Shown: positions 1 through 8,304 of the stretch, piece by piece | Layout: each line of letters starts with the position of its first letter | How positions within the stretch are numbered: the first letter of the stretch is position 1 | Source: GCA-003244245 sp963712995 | GTDB lineage: Bacteria; Actinomycetota; Actinomycetes; Mycobacteriales; Pseudonocardiaceae | DNA length: 64,000 nt | Direction of reading: 5' to 3' | NCBI GenBank assembly: GCA_963712995.1 | Contig: CAVQKH010000021.1 | Location: forward strand, 1-64,000 | The notes under the pieces: generated by a model | The model's input: the letters and a program-made list of their open reading frames with translations, nothing else | The model's database searches: none | Told to the model about the DNA's origin: nothing | Translations under genes and position numbers: made by a program

Positions 1-2
1 GC

Positions 3-1607
3 TTACGGGGTGGCGAGTCCGGGGATCAGGGACGAGCCGCGGCGGGTCAGGGCGGTTTGGGCCAGGCCCAGGGCCAGGAATACGGAGACGGCGGCGAAGC
101 CGATCCAGTAGGTGGGTGGTAGGAGCACGCCGAGCGCGCCGCCCATCACCCAGGCCGTCTGCAGCACGGTCTCGGACCGGCCGAATGCGGAGGCCCGGGA
201 CGCTTCCGGCACGTCGCGCTGGATCACCGCGTCCAGGCAGACCTTTGCCACCGCGCTGCCGGTTGCTGCGACCAGGGCGGTGACCGCGGCGATGGCGATG
301 CCCTGCACCAGCGCAGCGAGCACCGCCATGGCCAGTCCGGCGCTCACGCACCCGAGGATGGCCTGATCGGGCCGGCCGAAGTGCGTCCGGGCGCCGACCG
401 CGTTGCCCAGGAAGCTGCCGGCCCCGGCCGCCACACCGACGATGCCCAGCAGCACCGCCTGCCATCCCGGTGAGCCCTCGGTCTGAGCCTTCACCGCGAA
501 CGCCACGAACAGGGTGAGGAACCCGGTGAGTATCCGGGCTGTCCCAGTGCCCCACAGCGCGACGACCACCTGGCGGCCCATCGGCTGGCGGCGCCGCGCG
601 GAACCGGGTGAATGGGAGGTCTCGGCCCGCAGCGAGGCCGGCACTTCGCCCTCGGTGACCTCCACCCATGACGGGATGCGCACACACAGAAAAGTCCCGA
701 CCAGGCAGACCGCCGCGGTGAACAGCAGGGCTCCCGGCGACCCGGTCAGTGCCGCTATCCCGGCAGCCATCGCCCCGGACACCCCCGCGGCGACCAGGCC
801 GAACGCGGTGAGTCGGGAGTTGGTCTTCATCAAGGTGATCTCCGGCGGGAGCACCCGGGGGATCACCGCTGCCTGCAGCACGCCGTAGGACTTGGCCAGC
901 ACCATGAAGCCCAGCGCCGCCGGGTACAGCAACCAGTCGTGCACATGCGCCGCCATCACGATCAGCAGGAAGGCTCGCCCGGCGAAGGAGAGTGCCATCG
1001 CGATCCGCCGGCCGTGCTGCAGCCGGTCCAGCAGCGGGCCGACGACCGGGGCGACCACCGCGAACGGTGCCACTGTGATCAGCAGGTAGAGCGCCACATT
1101 GGCCCGGCTCTGCGCGGTGGCGGCGGCGAAGAACAACGTGTTGGCCAGCGCGACGGCGATCGCGGCGTTGGCCGCGTAGTCCATCATCGCCGCGTAGGTC
1201 AGCGAGGACAGTCCGGAGCGTCCCGCGCCGTCGGCGGTGGTGGCTTGGTGGAAGCGCCGCACGCCGCCGCCGACCAGTTGCCGGCTCCGCCAGGCGGCGA
1301 CCCGGGTCACGGTGATCTTGCGGGGTGGCGGTGCTCCGCCCGGTGCGGCTTTCGGGCGCAGCGGAACCGTCGGTGGGTCGTCCGTCGTCGGTGGATCGGC
1401 GGGCCCGAAACGGTGGGCGTCCGGCCGGCTCCATGGCTGCTGAGCTGCGGAATCCGTCGGGAACCCTCGCTGGCCACCGTCGGCTCCGTGGCCGGTCTGG
1501 CCGAAGCCGGGGTGGCCATCGGCCGGCACCCAGCGGCGGCGACCCGCCCGGCGCCGTGCCCGGGAGCCGGGGTGCTCGGCGTCAGAGGGGGAGGCGGGCC
1601 GGTTCAC
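3..1607 (-). CDS. MFS transporter
   Basis: This is a 534-residue membrane transporter of the major facilitator superfamily; its substrate cannot be read from the sequence. About 95 residues of proline- and arginine-rich, probably cytosolic N-terminus precede roughly twelve hydrophobic segments, starting near the motif SGLSSLTYAAMMDY. I chose the GTG at 1605-1607 (reading M-NRPASPSD); the frame stays open upstream to 1916 but that part looks out-of-frame in composition. The protein ends at TAA (3-5). It sits beside the glutaminyl cyclase-like lipoprotein and DUF3027, as the MFS gene Rv0876c does in mycobacteria. The position of the start within the disordered N-terminus is uncertain. Confidence 0.85.
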   Translation of the reverse strand: MNRPASPSDAEHPGSRARRRAGRRRWVPADGHPGFGQTGHGADGGQRGFPTDSAAQQPWSRPDAHRFGPADPPTTDDPPTVPLRPKAAPGGAPPPRKITVTRVAAWRSRQLVGGGVRRFHQATTADGAGRSGLSSLTYAAMMDYAANAAIAVALANTLFFAAATAQSRANVALYLLITVAPFAVVAPVVGPLLDRLQHGRRIAMALSFAGRAFLLIVMAAHVHDWLLYPAALGFMVLAKSYGVLQAAVIPRVLPPEITLMKTNSRLTAFGLVAAGVSGAMAAGIAALTGSPGALLFTAAVCLVGTFLCVRIPSWVEVTEGEVPASLRAETSHSPGSARRRQPMGRQVVVALWGTGTARILTGFLTLFVAFAVKAQTEGSPGWQAVLLGIVGVAAGAGSFLGNAVGARTHFGRPDQAILGCVSAGLAMAVLAALVQGIAIAAVTALVAATGSAVAKVCLDAVIQRDVPEASRASAFGRSETVLQTAWVMGGALGVLLPPTYWIGFAAVSVFLALGLAQTALTRRGSSLIPGLATP

Positions 1608-1675
1608 GTCTCCTATCCTGCACCACCGGCCCGCTCCCGGCCTGGCACCGGGGAGCCCGCACAGTGTGCGCCAGG

Positions 1676-2476
1676 TCAAGGGCGCACAGCGACGAGACGT
1701 ACCCGGAACAGTGCCGGCCAGTGCTTGCCGGTGATCAGGAATTCGTCGGTGCCAGGAATCGCGGCGATACCGTTGAGCACGTCCCCGTCGGCCTGCGGCG
1801 GGGGGTTGAGCAGGCCAGAGGCATCGACCACACCGGTCACCGTGCCGGTACCGGGGTTGATCCGCAGAATGCGGTCGGTCTCGAAGACGTTGGCCCAGAC
1901 GACGCCACCGGCGCACTCCAGTTCGTTGAGCCGGTGCTCCGGCTGACCGTCGAGGCGGACCTCCACCTGGCCCAACGGCGCGAAGGTCACCGGGTCCCGG
2001 AAGGTCAGCCGGTCTGAGCCGTTGCTCATCACCAGCCGGCGCCCGTCATAACACAGCCCCCACCCCTCACCCTGGTAGCTCACCTGGCGGCGCTGCGCCA
2101 GGGTGGCCGGGTCGCGCTCGATGGCGATCCCGTCGGTCCAGGTCAGCTGCCACAACCGGTCTCCGGCGACGGTGAGTCCCTCCCCGAACAGCGGAGCCGG
2201 CAACATGGTCTCCCGCAGGGCGGCGCCGCTGGAGAGCGCGCTGGCCCGGATCCGGGACTGCCCGGCCAGCCCGCTGCCCTCGTAGAGCACTCCGTCGTGG
2301 ATCTCCAGACCCTCGGTGTACATCGTCGGGTCGTGCGCCAGGGTGGTCAGGACCTGCACCTTCAGCTGCTCCGCGGACGAGGGCCGCGTGCCGCAGCCAG
2401 CCAGGATGCTCATCGCGATCGTCAGGACAGCGACGAGTACCGGCCGGATTGTCGGCGGGCACCGACGGTGCGGCAC
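1676..2476 (-). CDS. Glutaminyl-peptide cyclotransferase-like lipoprotein
   Basis: This is a 266-residue predicted lipoprotein of the glutamine cyclotransferase family (a beta-propeller fold). Plant-type members of the family convert N-terminal glutamine to pyroglutamate. A hydrophobic signal segment ends in the lipobox S-I-L-A-G-C, so the mature protein should be anchored outside the membrane. Family signatures include FTEGL-like MYTEGLEI and the stretches EGWGLCYDG and LNELECAGG. The start chosen is GTG at 2474-2476. This leaves only 10 bp to the divergent DUF3027 start, so the true start may be a GTG a few codons inside (before VLVAVLTIAM). The cyclase activity is a family inference. Confidence 0.8.
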   Translation of the reverse strand: MPHRRCPPTIRPVLVAVLTIAMSILAGCGTRPSSAEQLKVQVLTTLAHDPTMYTEGLEIHDGVLYEGSGLAGQSRIRASALSSGAALRETMLPAPLFGEGLTVAGDRLWQLTWTDGIAIERDPATLAQRRQVSYQGEGWGLCYDGRRLVMSNGSDRLTFRDPVTFAPLGQVEVRLDGQPEHRLNELECAGGVVWANVFETDRILRINPGTGTVTGVVDASGLLNPPPQADGDVLNGIAAIPGTDEFLITGKHWPALFRVRLVAVRP

Positions 2477-2486
2477 AATAGGAGAC

Positions 2487-3245
2487 GTGATTGCCGACCC
2501 TACCGCGCCAAGCTCCGGGCTGCATGAAGCCGTCGAGCCGGCTCGGGAGGCGGCGCAGCTCGAGGCCGGCGAGCACCCGGTCGGCGAGCACGTGGGAACG
2601 CAGGTCGAGGACGGCGGTGCGGTCACCCACCTGTTCGAAGCCGGCCTCCCGGGTTACCGCGGATGGCACTGGGCGGTCACGGTGGCCTCGGCGGGCCAGG
2701 GGACCCCGGTCACCGTCAGCGAAGTGGTGTTGCTGCCCGGCTCGGACGCGCTGGTCGCCCCGTCCTGGCTGCCGTGGACGCAACGGCTCCGGGCAGGGGA
2801 TCTCGGCGTCGGGGATCTGCTGCCAGCGGACCCGGATGATCCGCGCCTGGTGCCCGGCTACCTCGTCGACGACGACCCGCCGGTGCACTCGCTCAGCCCA
2901 GAACTCGGGCTGGGCAGGCCGCGGGTGCTCAGCCGCGAGGCCCGCCTGGAGCTGCTGCAACGCTGGCGCGACGGCGACCACGGCCCGGACTCGGAGATGG
3001 CCCGCAGCGCCCCTGACCAGTGTGTCAGCTGCGGTTTCTACCTGCCGCTGGGCGGAGTGCTGGCTGCGGCTCTCGGCGTCTGCGGCAACGATCTGGCCCC
3101 GGCTGACGGGCATGTGGTGCACGCCGAGTTCGGCTGCGGCGCGCATTCGGAGATCCGGGTGGACACCAGCCCGAACGTGCCGGTGGCCGAGCTGGTCTAC
3201 GACGACGCTGAGGTGGAGTTGCTGCCCTGGCCACCGGGGGAGTAA
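2487..3245 (+). CDS. DUF3027 family protein
   Basis: This 252-residue soluble protein belongs to DUF3027, a family of unknown function restricted to Actinobacteria. Recognisable family stretches are AVxLAREAA-like near the N-terminus, HLFEAGLPGYRGWHW, and a central cysteine pair CVSCGF followed by GVCGNDLAPADG and FGCGAHSE; the cysteines and histidines could bind a metal. The start is GTG at 2487. A TANNNT-like box (CACAAT, 2474-2479) sits at the distance expected for a leaderless transcript. The gene diverges from the glutaminyl cyclase gene and is followed 14 bp later by the sacsin-like ATPase, an arrangement common in Pseudonocardiales. Confidence 0.85.
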   Translation: MIADPTAPSSGLHEAVEPAREAAQLEAGEHPVGEHVGTQVEDGGAVTHLFEAGLPGYRGWHWAVTVASAGQGTPVTVSEVVLLPGSDALVAPSWLPWTQRLRAGDLGVGDLLPADPDDPRLVPGYLVDDDPPVHSLSPELGLGRPRVLSREARLELLQRWRDGDHGPDSEMARSAPDQCVSCGFYLPLGGVLAAALGVCGNDLAPADGHVVHAEFGCGAHSEIRVDTSPNVPVAELVYDDAEVELLPWPPGE

Positions 3246-3259
3246 CCGGAGTCGCCGGG

Positions 3260-6148
3260 TTGAGCCGAGGCCGTTCACCGGGTCCAGCCGGGCACCCTGA
3301 TCCGTTCGGCACGGCGGCGCTGCGCGAGGCGGTCCTGGCCGCCTGGCGGGGATCTCCCACCCGGTTCCGGGAGGACGCCAACGCGGAGTCCGACCTCGCG
3401 CTACTCGGCTATGCAGACCGGTTGCTCGTCGAGCTGGCGCAGAACGCCGCGGACGCCGCGCAACGCGCCGAGGTGCCGGGTTACCTGCGGATCCGCTTCG
3501 AGGGGGGCGAGCTGCGCGCCGCGAACACCGGGGCGCCGCTGGATGCCGCCGGGGTGGCCGCGCTGGCCGCGCTGCGCGCCTCGGCCAAGCGAGCCGAGGA
3601 GAGCGTCGGCCGCTTCGGGGTGGGCTTCGCGGCGGTGCTCGGGGTCAGCGACGCGCCGCGGGTGGTGTCCCGCTGCGGCGGGGTGCAGTTCTCCGCCGAG
3701 CGGACCGCGGCCGCGGTGGCCGCCGACCCGGCGTTGAGCGCCGAAATGGCCCGCCGCGGTGGCCGTCCGCCGGTGCTGCGGCTGGTCTGGCCGGCCGACG
3801 ATGAGCCACCGGCCGGATTCGACACCGAGGTCGCGCTGCCGCTGCGCGCCGGTATCGACCCGCAGGCCCTGCTCGCCGCGTGCGGTGAGCAGGCCGGTGA
3901 TCTGCTGCTGGCGTTGCCGTGGCTGCACCGCATCGACATCGCTGATCGGGTGCTGCGCCGGGCGGGCGAGGACCCGGTGCTGGTGCACGACGGCGCGCAG
4001 CTGCGCCGCTGGCGGGTGGTGCGCCGGGCCGGGACGTTGCCGGACGCCGCGCTGGTTGGGCTCGGCCCCGAGGCGCGAACAGAGTGGACCCTGTGCTGGG
4101 CGCTGCCCGTCGGCCCTGGCGGCGAGCCTGCACCGCTGCGGGGGGATGTGTTGCACGCCCCTACCCCCACCGTGGAGCGGCTGACCCTGCCCGCGCGGCT
4201 GATCGCCACGGTGCCCGTCGACTCCGCCCGGCGCCACGTCCATCCCGGACCGGCCGCCCAGCTGGTGCTCGACGCCGCCGTGCAGGCCTACCCGGAGCTC
4301 GCCGGCACGCTGGCGCCGGGTCAGCGCACCGCCCTGGTTCCCGCTCCCGGATTCCCGGCCGGTGAGCTCGACGCCGCGCTGCGAGAGGGGGTGCTGGAGG
4401 CGCTGCGCCTCGCCCGCTGGCTCCCCGCCGCCTGCGGTGGCGAGATCCGGCCGGCCGACGCGCTGGTGTTGGACGTGCCGCTGCCCGAGCTCGCCGAGCT
4501 GCTGGGTGAGGTGACACCGCAGCTGCTCGACGCCGAGCTGGCCGCACCCGTGCACTCCACCGCTCTCACCGCGCTCGGGGTGGCCCGGTTGCGGTCGGCG
4601 GACATCACCGAGCTGCTCGCCGGGCTGACCCGGTCACCGTCGTGGTGGCGGCGCTGTTACGCGGCGCTGGCCCCGTTGCTCGACGCCGACCCGTCGGCCC
4701 GGGAGGAGCTCGGTGCGCTGCCCGTCCCGCTGGCCGACGGGCGCACCGTCACCGGCCCCCGGGGAGTGCTGCTGGGCGAGGTCGACGGCCTCGTGCCCAC
4801 CGAGCTGCGACTGGTGCACCCGGATGCCGTGCACCCGCTGCTGGAGCGGCTCGGGGCCCGTCAGGTGGGCCCGGCGGAGCTGCTCGACGCGCTGCGTCCC
4901 GCCATCGAGCGCAGCGTCGATGACGCCGAGGACGGCCTGGACGTCACCGGACTCGTCGCAGCGGTGCTGTCGCTGGCTGGGCGGCTCGCCGACCCGGTTG
5001 CCACCCGGCCCTGGTTGGGGGCGCTGGCGCTACCGGAGGACACCGGGGTGCCGCGGCGCGCCGATGAGCTGGTGCTGCCCGATGGGGCCTTGCGGGAGCT
5101 GCTCGCTGCGGATGCGCCGCTGGGCGTGCTGGCGGGTGCCTTCGCGGCCGCGCATTCCGCCGAGGCGTTGGCCGCGGTCGGGGTGCTGGACTCCTTCGCG
5201 GTGCTCGACGATCCGCACCCGGACGGTCCGGATCACGACCTGGATGGCGAAGAGCAGTGGTGGGCGCAGCTCGCCGACCCACCTGAGCGGCTGCTGGCGG
5301 TCCGCGACCTGGATCTCGTCGACGATCGCTGCTGGCCGGCGGCGCTGCGCCGGATCACCACCGATCCCGCTGGGCTCGCCGCGCTGCGCCAGCCGGGCGG
5401 CTACACCGGCTGGTGGCTGGCCCGGCACGCCCGGATCGGTGGCCACCCACCGCCGCACTGGCGCCTCGCCGGGGCCGGTGCCCTGGACGGGCTCTACGAC
5501 GTGGTGCCGGTAGACGACACCGACGAGGCACTGCTGGCCGCCGCCGGAGTGCGCACCGGGTTGCATGTGGCCGGACCTGCCGATGCCGCTGACCTGCTGG
5601 CTCGGCTGGCCGACCCGGCCCGCGTGGTCACCCCAGCGGTGGTGCACGCCGCGCACGCCGCGCTGGCCGGTGCGGACCTCGACCCCGCCGAGGTGGACCC
5701 GCCGGCCCGGGTGCGGGCGGTGACCGGTGAGGTGGTCGACGCCGAGGCCGCGATGGTGCTCGACGCGCCATGGCTGGCCGCGGTGCTGCCGGCCGGGGAA
5801 CTGGTCTGCGGTGGCGACCCGGCCGCCCTGGCTGATCTGCTGGATCTGCCGCTGGCCTCCGAGCAGGTGGCGCCCGAGCTGCTCGACGCCGACGCGGGGC
5901 GGACTGTCCGGTGGGCGGAGCTGGTGGAGGTGGTCGCGGTGTGCGCCGCCACCGGACTCACCGTTCCGGACGGGACCCTGCGGCTGCACCAGCAGCTGCG
6001 GGTCCGCCACCACGGCACCGAGCACGTGGTGCTGTGGTGGGTTACTCCGGAGGGCACCGTGCACGCCACCGACCCGGTGCGCGCCGCCCTGCTGGCCGGG
6101 ATGCAGTCGGTAATGCGCGTGTCCACCCATGCCCAATCATCCTGGTAG
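3260..6148 (+). CDS. Sacsin/Hsp90-like N-terminal ATPase domain protein
   Basis: This is a 962-residue protein with an N-terminal GHKL (Hsp90-type) ATPase fold of the sacsin class. The asparagine-containing N box is ELAQNAADA (about residues 58-66), and the glycine-rich lid motif GRFGVGFAA is at about 117-125. The remainder is long, acidic, leucine/alanine-rich sequence with no transmembrane segment and no motif I recognise. Actinobacterial homologues are usually labelled molecular chaperone Hsp90-like, but no substrate is known. TTG at 3260 is the most likely start, since no in-frame ATG/GTG lies before the ATPase domain. It probably forms an operon with DUF3027, 14 bp upstream. Confidence 0.85.
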   Translation: MSRGRSPGPAGHPDPFGTAALREAVLAAWRGSPTRFREDANAESDLALLGYADRLLVELAQNAADAAQRAEVPGYLRIRFEGGELRAANTGAPLDAAGVAALAALRASAKRAEESVGRFGVGFAAVLGVSDAPRVVSRCGGVQFSAERTAAAVAADPALSAEMARRGGRPPVLRLVWPADDEPPAGFDTEVALPLRAGIDPQALLAACGEQAGDLLLALPWLHRIDIADRVLRRAGEDPVLVHDGAQLRRWRVVRRAGTLPDAALVGLGPEARTEWTLCWALPVGPGGEPAPLRGDVLHAPTPTVERLTLPARLIATVPVDSARRHVHPGPAAQLVLDAAVQAYPELAGTLAPGQRTALVPAPGFPAGELDAALREGVLEALRLARWLPAACGGEIRPADALVLDVPLPELAELLGEVTPQLLDAELAAPVHSTALTALGVARLRSADITELLAGLTRSPSWWRRCYAALAPLLDADPSAREELGALPVPLADGRTVTGPRGVLLGEVDGLVPTELRLVHPDAVHPLLERLGARQVGPAELLDALRPAIERSVDDAEDGLDVTGLVAAVLSLAGRLADPVATRPWLGALALPEDTGVPRRADELVLPDGALRELLAADAPLGVLAGAFAAAHSAEALAAVGVLDSFAVLDDPHPDGPDHDLDGEEQWWAQLADPPERLLAVRDLDLVDDRCWPAALRRITTDPAGLAALRQPGGYTGWWLARHARIGGHPPPHWRLAGAGALDGLYDVVPVDDTDEALLAAAGVRTGLHVAGPADAADLLARLADPARVVTPAVVHAAHAALAGADLDPAEVDPPARVRAVTGEVVDAEAAMVLDAPWLAAVLPAGELVCGGDPAALADLLDLPLASEQVAPELLDADAGRTVRWAELVEVVAVCAATGLTVPDGTLRLHQQLRVRHHGTEHVVLWWVTPEGTVHATDPVRAALLAGMQSVMRVSTHAQSSW

Positions 6149-6184
6149 GACAAGCTCAAAGACGTCTGGCCGTCGCCGGGTCGA

Positions 6185-6293
6185 GTGGATGGGGAGGGCG
6201 TGGCTGTGGTGGACGTGTTTCATCAGCCATGCGGGTCGTGATCGGGCGTGGGCGGAGTGGGTGGCCTGGCAGTTGGACCACGCAGGAGTGGAC
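6185..6293 (+). pseudogene. TIR-domain gene fragment, frameshifted and truncated
   Basis: Reading from GTG 6185 gives a short peptide ending VVDV. Skipping one T in the TTT at 6218-6220 continues it as FISHAGRDRAWAEWVAWQL, the classic first beta strand and helix of a bacterial TIR domain ([YD]VFISHAxxD). The reading ends at the hairpin at 6294-6340, and no later TIR motif is present. I infer a relic of a TIR gene with a +1 frameshift and most of the gene deleted. It lies 36 bp after the sacsin-like ATPase on the same strand and overlaps the tail of the opposite-strand DUF2530 gene. Confidence 0.6.
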
Positions 6294-6552
6294 CGCCGCT
6301 CTGGTGCGGGGCGCCACGAGTGCCCCGCACCAGAGCGGCGCGGCGCTGCCAGTGGATCATCGCGAAGCCGACGAGACCGAGTGATCCACCGGTGAGGCAA
6401 GCCCATATCCACGCTGTCGGCCCACCGCAGACCAGCAGCACGATCGCCGCCGCGAACCACGCAACGGTGCCGACACCGACCGCTCGCTGCGGATCGGCGA
6501 GTCCACGCGGCAGGGGGGTGACCACAACCCACGCTACCGCGACCGGTTGCAT
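6223..6552 (-). CDS. DUF2530 membrane protein, extended C-terminus
   Basis: This is a 109-residue protein with two predicted membrane helices (about residues 27-43 and 46-65) and the DUF2530 pattern PLPRGLADP near the N-terminus. DUF2530 is an actinobacterial family of unknown function, usually found beside this sacsin-like gene. Homologues usually end soon after the arginine-rich stretch around residue 75-80. Here the frame runs on for about 30 residues through a 19-bp hairpin and antisense to a TIR-domain relic, so the C-terminal third is probably acquired by rearrangement. The start is ATG at 6550-6552. Confidence 0.7.
   Translation of the reverse strand: MQPVAVAWVVVTPLPRGLADPQRAVGVGTVAWFAAAIVLLVCGGPTAWIWACLTGGSLGLVGFAMIHWQRRAALVRGTRGAPHQSGGPLLRGPTARPPTPPTPDHDPHG
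6294..6340. repeat. Perfect 19-bp inverted repeat
   Basis: The arms 6294-6312 and 6322-6340 are perfectly complementary around a 9-nt loop. The repeat lies at the point where the TIR-like reading stops, and inside the tail of DUF2530. It could be a terminator for the plus-strand ATPase transcript or the scar of a rearrangement. Confidence 0.7.
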
Positions 6553-6571
6553 TGAGTGGGCGTAGCGGTGC

Positions 6572-6602
6572 TTGACAGTTAAAGAAGGTTAGCCTAACTT
6601 AA
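6572..6602 (+). promoter_or_regulatory. Sigma-A promoter overlapped by an IdeR/DtxR iron box
   Basis: A consensus -35 TTGACA (6572-6577) is followed after 17 bp by TAACTT (6595-6600). Overlapping the -10 is a 19-bp site (6584-6602) whose reverse complement matches the IdeR/DtxR consensus TTAGGTTAGGCTAACCTAA at 16 of 19 positions. The promoter points right, toward no convincing protein gene. The same box could also repress a leftward promoter for DUF2530 (start at 6552). Confidence 0.6.
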
Positions 6603-6606
6603 GTTG

Positions 6607-6690
6607 AGCCGGCTTCGTGGTGGGAGTCCTGGCAACGCAGTTGGAACGCGTCGGGCCCGACTCAGGGCTCTCGGTCGGGCCCGACGGCTG
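6607..6690 (+). ncRNA. Candidate iron-regulated small RNA
   Basis: A transcript starting just after the -10 at 6595-6600 would run about 80 nt into the 13-bp hairpin at 6649-6686 and would meet the convergent ligase gene (stop 6698). The plus-strand frames here give arginine-rich peptides with no gene-like features, so an RNA product is more likely than a protein. This is inferred from promoter, iron box and terminator spacing only. No known RNA family was recognised. Confidence 0.3.
6649..6686. terminator. Strong hairpin, probably bidirectional terminator
   Basis: Two copies of the self-complementary 12-mer GTCGGGCCCGAC (6650-6661 and 6674-6685) form a 13-bp stem with a 12-nt loop. It lies 12 bp beyond the stop of the minus-strand ligase gene and also ends any transcript from the iron-box promoter. 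There is no U tract, which is usual for actinobacterial terminators. Confidence 0.6.
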
Positions 6691-6697
6691 TTCCACC

Positions 6698-8194
6698 TCA
6701 GGCCGGTGGCCAGGCGTGCACCGGTAGGTTCGAGTGCATGTGCTCCAGGTAGCTGCGCAGCATGTCGGCCAATGCGGTGGTGCGGTCGGCTCCCCGGTCG
6801 GTCAGCGTCTGTACGGTGGCTCGCTGCCAGTCGGCCCCGGTACGCCGCATCGTGCACCGCTGCTCGATCACTGCCAGGTAGCGTTCCCGCGCGGCATCGG
6901 ACATTCCGCAGCTGCGCAGCCCGTCATGGGCCAGCGGCAGCAGCTTGCGCAACACCAGCTCATCGGGCCGGACCCGTCCGATGTCGGGCCAGTACAGCTG
7001 GGCGTCCATGCCCAGCCGGGCTCCGGCGTACAGATTGTCCTGCGCGGCGTGGAAGGACATCTGAGTCCAGACCGGTGTCTCGGCCTCGGCCAGCCCGCGC
7101 ATCGCGCCGAAGAAGAACGCCGCGTTGGCCAGCATATCGATGACGGTCGGTCCAGCGGGCAGCACCCGGTTCTCGATGCGCAGGTGCGGTATCCCGTCCG
7201 CCACGTCATAGACCGGCCGGTTCCAGCGCCAGATCGTGCTGTTGTGCAGCCGTAGCTCGGACAGCGACGGCGCACCGCCCGCATCGAGCACCGCCAGCGG
7301 ATCCTCGTCCTGGATCTCCGGGAGCAGCGGCGAGAAGTAGCGTACGTTCTCCTCGAACAGGTCGAAGACCGAGGTGATCCACCGCTCGCCGAACCACACC
7401 CGAGGGCGCACCCCCTGGTTGCAGAGCTCGGGTGAGCGGGTGTCGGTGGACTGCTCGAACAGTGGCATACGGGTCTCGTGCCACAGCGCCTGGCCGAGCA
7501 GGAACGGTGAGTTCGCGGCCACCGCCACCTGCACCCCGGCCAGCGCCTGAGCGGCGTTCCAGTGCGCGGCGAACTGGTTCGGACCGACCTGGAGGTGCAG
7601 CTGCGCCGAGGTGCATCCAGATGTCGGAAGGATCGAGTTGGCGGCGCGTAACAATCGTTCCGGTTTCCCTCCGGCCAGCGGCACTCCCTCGATGTCGAGT
7701 ACAAGATTCTCCGACCGGGTGGCCAGGATCTGCTTGTTGAGCAGGGCGTAACGGGAATTGGGCGATATCCAGCGTTCGTCGAAGTGCTCCGGTCGCAGCG
7801 TCGGCAGGATGCCGATCATCACCAGGCCCACTCCGGCGGAGTGGGCTGCATCGTTGGCGGTGTTCAGGTTGGTCCGCAGCTCCCACTCCAGCTCCAGGGC
7901 CTCGTCAGCGGCCAACGGCCGGGGCGCGACGTTGATCTCGATGTTGTGCTGGCCGAGCTCGGTCTGGAAGGACGGGTCGTCGATGTGCTCGAGCACTATC
8001 TGGTTGGCCATCGCGGGATCGAGGTTCTCATCGACGAGGTTCAACTCGAGTTCCAGCCCCATGCGTTCGGGACCGGAGGAGAAGTCTCCCCCGGCGAGCA
8101 TCCGGGCCAGCGCGTCCAGGCAACGCTGGGTCTTCTGCCGGTAAAGCTGTAGGTCCTGCGTGGTGTAGCCCGCGTCGATCGCGTCCTCGTTCAT
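6698..8194 (-). CDS. Glutamate-cysteine ligase family carboxylate-amine ligase
   Basis: This 498-residue protein belongs to the GCS2 carboxylate-amine ligase family. The family joins glutamate to an amine such as cysteine using ATP. Family signatures are GLELELNLVDE (N-terminal ATP/glutamate site), HNIEINVAPRP, QLHLQV, ANSPFLLG, and the C-terminal LRIENRVLPAGPT. The start is ATG at 8192-8194, read as MNEDAIDAGY. Actinobacteria make mycothiol rather than glutathione, so the product may be gamma-glutamylcysteine for ergothioneine-type chemistry or another gamma-glutamyl compound. It is convergent with the candidate small RNA and divergent from the TrmH gene, with 110 bp between the starts. Confidence 0.8.
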   Translation of the reverse strand: MNEDAIDAGYTTQDLQLYRQKTQRCLDALARMLAGGDFSSGPERMGLELELNLVDENLDPAMANQIVLEHIDDPSFQTELGQHNIEINVAPRPLAADEALELEWELRTNLNTANDAAHSAGVGLVMIGILPTLRPEHFDERWISPNSRYALLNKQILATRSENLVLDIEGVPLAGGKPERLLRAANSILPTSGCTSAQLHLQVGPNQFAAHWNAAQALAGVQVAVAANSPFLLGQALWHETRMPLFEQSTDTRSPELCNQGVRPRVWFGERWITSVFDLFEENVRYFSPLLPEIQDEDPLAVLDAGGAPSLSELRLHNSTIWRWNRPVYDVADGIPHLRIENRVLPAGPTVIDMLANAAFFFGAMRGLAEAETPVWTQMSFHAAQDNLYAGARLGMDAQLYWPDIGRVRPDELVLRKLLPLAHDGLRSCGMSDAARERYLAVIEQRCTMRRTGADWQRATVQTLTDRGADRTTALADMLRSYLEHMHSNLPVHAWPPA

Positions 8195-8304
8195 CCGACG
8201 ACCTCCGCCTCTAGGCGCCCACCGTGACACAGCGCCGCGTACCCTGACCAGCCGCCGAACGTGGGCCTGGTCACGGCCTGTCCGTCCTTTGCAAGACTGA
8301 CAGG

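Noticed and set aside
939..2017. Long plus-strand open frames opposite the MFS and lipoprotein genes
   Set aside because: They are antisense shadows with arginine/glycine/proline-rich composition and no domain.
6604..7143. Plus-strand open frame after the iron-box promoter
   Set aside because: It is arginine-rich and lies mostly antisense to the ligase gene. A small RNA explains the promoter better.
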